Part shown: piece after piece, positions 61,338 through 64,000 of the stretch
Layout of the letters: the number at the start of each line of letters is the position of its first letter
Position numbering within the stretch: the stretch's first letter is position 1
DNA from: Candidatus Flexifilum breve
GTDB taxonomy: Bacteria > Chloroflexota > Anaerolineae > Aggregatilineales > Phototrophicaceae
NCBI GenBank assembly: GCA_016717205.1
Contig: JADKGC010000003.1
Span: 620,001 to 684,000 of the forward strand
Reading direction: 5' to 3'
Length of the DNA: 64,000 nucleotides
Notes under the pieces: model-generated
What the model was told of the DNA's origin: nothing
The model's database searches: none
Seen by the model: the letters and a program-made list of their open reading frames with translations, nothing else
Made by a program: the position numbers and the translations under genes

Positions 61338-61529
61338 ATGCCAATCTATGAGTATGACTGCCCGGGCTGCGGGCGGACGTTTGAAAAACGCGTGCCGATG
61401 AGCCAAGCCGATGCTGTCGAATGCCCGAACTGCGGCAGCAAATACCCACAGCGCAAGTTATCCCGCATTGCGATTAAGGGGCATGTGTCCGTGAGCAGCG
61501 CGCCCGCGCCTGCTCCGGGCGGTGGCTGA
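61338..61529 (+). CDS. FmdB-family zinc ribbon protein
   Basis: A 63-residue protein beginning MPIYEYDCPGCGRTFEK and containing CPNCGSKYPQRKLSR. Cys8, Cys11, Cys29 and Cys32 form the two CxxC pairs of an FmdB/CxxC_CXXC_SSSS-type zinc ribbon. The C-terminus is a Ser/Ala/Pro/Gly tail. Function in this family is regulatory or unknown. It is flanked by a perfect terminator hairpin. Confidence 0.85.
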   Translation: MPIYEYDCPGCGRTFEKRVPMSQADAVECPNCGSKYPQRKLSRIAIKGHVSVSSAPAPAPGGG

Positions 61530-61580
61530 GGGATCGGACGCCGGTGCTGACCGTGTGTCAGCCTCAAGCAGTCCAACCAG

Positions 61581-61611
61581 CCCAGAGCGACTCCCGGAGA
61601 GTCGCTCTGGG
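61581..61611. terminator. Perfect 13-bp hairpin between convergent genes
   Basis: CCCAGAGCGACTC / GAGTCGCTCTGGG with five-base loop CCGGA, followed by TATTTTA on the plus strand. It lies between the FmdB-like gene and the convergent response-regulator stop (61620), so it can serve both directions. Confidence 0.75.
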
Positions 61612-61619
61612 TATTTTAG

Positions 61620-61991
61620 CTACTTGAACATGATGTCTTCGATGGAACCGAGGAACAGCGTCCGGTTGAGCGGTTTGGCAAAGTAGCCGTCAAAGCCGTA
61701 TTGGAGCGCGTCGTGCTTGAGTTCGGGCGTGTGGTACGCGGTGATCGCAATGCAGCGCAGACCGTTCAAACGCGCATCGCCGCGAATCGTCTTGAGCAGT
61801 TGAAAGCCATCCTGCCCCGGCAGAGAGAGGTCGATGATTGCGCCCGTGTACGCGCGAGCTTGCAGCATCGTCCACGCCTCTTCGGCCGTTCCGGCGATCT
61901 CGCACTGAATTTTGACCTGACTGAGCATGCGGGCGACGACTTCCTGCCCGTCTGGATCATCTTCGACGACGAGTATGGGATTGTAGGGCAT
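61620..61991 (-). CDS. Single-domain response regulator (CheY-like)
   Basis: A 123-residue receiver domain without output domain: acidic pair in LVVEDDPDG, phosphoacceptor Asp in GAIIDLSLPGQDG, Thr in AITAYHTPE and Lys in GYFAKPLN. It probably relays phosphate from the kinase encoded upstream on the same strand (HK, RR, RR order; 21-bp gap to the previous regulator). There is no DNA-binding domain, so the output is likely another protein or phosphorelay. Confidence 0.9.
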   Translation of the reverse strand: MPYNPILVVEDDPDGQEVVARMLSQVKIQCEIAGTAEEAWTMLQARAYTGAIIDLSLPGQDGFQLLKTIRGDARLNGLRCIAITAYHTPELKHDALQYGFDGYFAKPLNRTLFLGSIEDIMFK

Positions 61992-62012
61992 GGCAAAAAC
62001 TCCTAAGTAGGG

Positions 62013-62444
62013 CTAGATAGTTTCGAGTAGTGGCGCGTAGTCCGGCAGCGGTGTGAGCAGCTTGATGATCTGCTGGATGAAGCTCATCGGGTCCAGCGGC
62101 TTGGAGATATGATCGAGAAACCCCGCCGCGATGCAGCGTTCGCGGTCGCCCGCCATCGCATGGGCGGTCAGCGCGATCACCGGGATATTCTGCATCACCT
62201 TTTCCTGCTGCAGCAGATACAGCAGTTCCCACCCGTCCATATCCGGCATCGACAAGTCACTGAGCACAAACTTGTATGGGGCAGAGCGCGCCTGCACTTT
62301 CTGCAGCGCCTCGACACCGTTACTGGTCATCGTGACTGTCGCGCCCGCGATCTTCAACAGGCGCGACGCTACCTCCAAGTTATCCTGCTCGTCATCCACG
62401 ACGAGCACCTCCCAACCGACAAAGGCGCGCGGAATCTTCATCAT
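62013..62444 (-). CDS. Single-domain response regulator (CheY-like), coupled to kinase
   Basis: A 143-residue receiver: VLVVDDEQDNLE at the start, Asp in FVLSDLSMPDMDG, Thr in ALTAHAMAGD and Lys in DHISKPLDP. Four-base overlap with the upstream kinase gene shows translational coupling. The lack of an output domain suggests a phosphorelay or protein-interaction role, paired with the second regulator immediately downstream. Confidence 0.92.
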   Translation of the reverse strand: MMKIPRAFVGWEVLVVDDEQDNLEVASRLLKIAGATVTMTSNGVEALQKVQARSAPYKFVLSDLSMPDMDGWELLYLLQQEKVMQNIPVIALTAHAMAGDRERCIAAGFLDHISKPLDPMSFIQQIIKLLTPLPDYAPLLETI

Positions 62445-64000
62445 TTGCTGGTGCTCCCCTGCGCATCCAGCGCGGGCTGCGCGTTGAGGCTGTCCGCGAA
62501 CACAAATTCGGCACGCTTACGGCGATCAGTCGGCTCGTAGTGCGGCAGATTGAGCGGGAGTTCAACGGTGAAGGTGCTGCCCTGCCCCACATCGCTGACG
62601 AGGTTGATCGTGCCGTTCATCAGCAGTACCAACCGCTTGACGATGGCCAACCCCAGCCCCGCGCCCTGCTGCTTGCGCGTTGAGGTCGAATCGACTTGGA
62701 AGAAGTCGTCGAAGATCAACTGCTGTTTGGACTGCGGAATGCCGACACCCGTGTCTTTCACCTGAATGACCAGGCGCTCATCATGCCGCTTGAACATGAG
62801 GTCAATCGTCCCCTTGTCGGTGAATTTGATCGCGTTGCTGACCAGATTGATCACGATCTGCGACAGGCGCGTTTCATCGTGGTTGATGCTGTCCGGGATC
62901 GTCGGATCAACCGAGAGTTCGAGCCGCAGGTCTTTTTCCTGCGCCAGCGGTTTGAGATCGTTGAACAGCCCGGCGGAGATGTGCCGTAGCGCCAGCGGCG
63001 TCGGCACGATTTCCAGACCGCCCGTCGCGATGCGCGACAGGTCGAGGATGTTGTTGATCAGCGTGAGCAAACGATTCGTGTTCGCCAGCGACCGTTCTGC
63101 CATGTGCGTGTTGTCGTCGTCCAACTGCCCGCTGTAGAGCATCAGATGCAGGAAGCCGATCATGGCGTTGAGCGGCGTGCGCAGTTCATGGCTCATCGTA
63201 GCGAGGAACAGGTCTTTCATGCGTGTGGCTTCGACCGCTTCACGCCGCGCCAGATCCAGACCTTTCGCGACGTTGTTGAAAGCGACCGCCGCCTGCGCCA
63301 GTTCGTCGCGGCTTTGCAGCACGAGGTCACCGGGGATCTGGTTCTTGACGATCCGCTCCGAGGCCTTATCCAGCGCGGCAATCGTCTGCTTCACTGACAG
63401 ATAGAACCCGGCGAAGACATAGGCGGTCGCTACCAGCGTGATCAACGTGACCACGACGACAAAGGCACGTCCCTGCTCAATGCCGTCGACGCGTTTCTCC
63501 AGCAGTTCATCCAGTGAGTTCGCAACTGCGCTGTACAGCCCGAAGCTGCTGTCAAGCGCCTGAGTGGAAATGGCGACAAACGAAGTCAGGATTTCACCAT
63601 CCTGACGGGCGGCATCCGCCGTCAGCAGCGTGGTATTCAACACATTGAGGAACGATTCGAGGTTTTGCTCATTGGCCGCTGCAATCTCGGCGAGCTGCGC
63701 CTCAATCGCCGGATTCGCAGCAAATGTGTAAGCATAGGAACGGATATTCTCGTCCAGCGCCGACTGCGCCAACCCGGAGAGAATCGTCAGACGGGTGACA
63801 TCGCTGGGCATGAGCGCGCCTTTAGCCAGCGCGGCAGTGCCATCGCTCCGCAGTTGGCTGAAGTATTCCATCGTTTGGGGCAGCGTGGTGATAACGCTGT
63901 TCATCAGATAGTAGCTGTCGATATCGGGGTCGAGGATGAGGTTGGAGTTGTTGCCCACCTGCGTAATCAGCGCCAGCAATTGATTGTTGAGCCAAAGGTG
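62441..64000 (-). CDS. Membrane sensor histidine kinase, 5' end outside the window
   Basis: The frame is open to the window edge, so the N-terminus is missing. Visible parts: a long sensor region starting LLALITQVGNNSNLILDPDI and DSYYLMNSVITTLPQTM (four-helix-bundle-like), a hydrophobic helix (VVVVTLITLVATAYVFAGFY), and a HAMP-like linker. HisKA with FLATMSHELRTPLNAMIGFL and HATPase_c (NLVSNAIKFTDKGT, DTGVGIP, GAGLGLAIVKR) follow. The DPDIDSYYLM wording recurs in chemoreceptor-type sensor domains. The gene overlaps the first regulator by four bases. Confidence 0.9.
   Translation of the reverse strand, partial: HLWLNNQLLALITQVGNNSNLILDPDIDSYYLMNSVITTLPQTMEYFSQLRSDGTAALAKGALMPSDVTRLTILSGLAQSALDENIRSYAYTFAANPAIEAQLAEIAAANEQNLESFLNVLNTTLLTADAARQDGEILTSFVAISTQALDSSFGLYSAVANSLDELLEKRVDGIEQGRAFVVVVTLITLVATAYVFAGFYLSVKQTIAALDKASERIVKNQIPGDLVLQSRDELAQAAVAFNNVAKGLDLARREAVEATRMKDLFLATMSHELRTPLNAMIGFLHLMLYSGQLDDDNTHMAERSLANTNRLLTLINNILDLSRIATGGLEIVPTPLALRHISAGLFNDLKPLAQEKDLRLELSVDPTIPDSINHDETRLSQIVINLVSNAIKFTDKGTIDLMFKRHDERLVIQVKDTGVGIPQSKQQLIFDDFFQVDSTSTRKQQGAGLGLAIVKRLVLLMNGTINLVSDVGQGSTFTVELPLNLPHYEPTDRRKRAEFVFADSLNAQPALDAQGSTSK

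Overview
The window looks like a chromosome segment of a GC-rich bacterium, most plausibly a Chloroflexota member of the Anaerolineae type. This is inferred from gene content and style: GAF/HisKA_3 sensor kinases, a MalEFG-type sugar ABC transporter run together with Gfo/Idh oxidoreductases, a type III polyketide synthase cluster, O-antigen-ligase/TPR proteins and many small glycosyltransferases. No rRNA, tRNA, CRISPR array, transposase or phage gene was recognised, so the taxonomic call is tentative. Most long reverse-frame ORFs are GC-driven shadows of real genes.

Layout. 1-15.1 kb is mostly housekeeping, signalling and stress genes: a DEAD-box helicase, a PIG-V-like membrane glycosyltransferase, branched-chain aminotransferase, CoA transferase, universal stress protein, a divergent NarL-type regulator / GAF kinase pair, two CBS proteins, an orphan ABC ATPase, a purine phosphoribosyltransferase and a second GAF kinase. 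15.2-18.2 kb is a compact three-gene operon (methyltransferase, FAD oxidoreductase, type III polyketide synthase) resembling phenolic-lipid clusters. 18.3-23.9 kb is a sugar ABC transporter (binding protein and two permeases, no ATPase) followed by two coupled Gfo/Idh oxidoreductases, behind a near-consensus promoter that overlaps an inverted repeat. 24.0-29.5 kb holds a berberine-bridge-like flavoprotein, a cysteine-cluster protein, an SLC13/RCK transporter and a PAS/GAF kinase.

30.3-35.4 kb and 42.2-61.1 kb are two parts of a surface-polysaccharide locus. Together they encode candidates for all five steps from UDP-GlcNAc to a UDP-2,3-diacetamido-mannuronate-type sugar (WbpA, WbpB, WbpE, WbpD, WbpI types). 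They also encode several glycosyltransferases, a Wzx-type flippase, three polymerase/ligase-like membrane proteins and an asparagine-synthase-like amidotransferase. A two-gene AT-rich block (45.1-48.6 kb) sits inside the locus and looks imported. The two parts are separated by unrelated genes (transglutaminase-like, DinB, tandem GNAT, HypF).

The most unusual feature is the density of broken genes. Two genes (30.3-31.6 kb, 50.97-51.98 kb) carry single frameshifts at CG dinucleotide runs. At 40.5-43.2 kb an aldo/keto reductase is frameshifted, has a TGG-to-TAG type stop and is fused to a methyltransferase lacking its N-terminus. Next to it lies a short FAD-oxidoreductase N-terminal remnant with a foreign tail, then a ligase/TPR gene with a frameshift plus a second TAG where Trp is expected. 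This is either a real deletion and decay hotspot next to the sugar locus or a poorly assembled stretch; read mapping would decide. Many gene ends carry strong, often perfectly palindromic GC-rich hairpins with weak or no T-tracts, and two dispersed intergenic repeat families are present. The window ends inside a histidine kinase of an HK-RR-RR operon.
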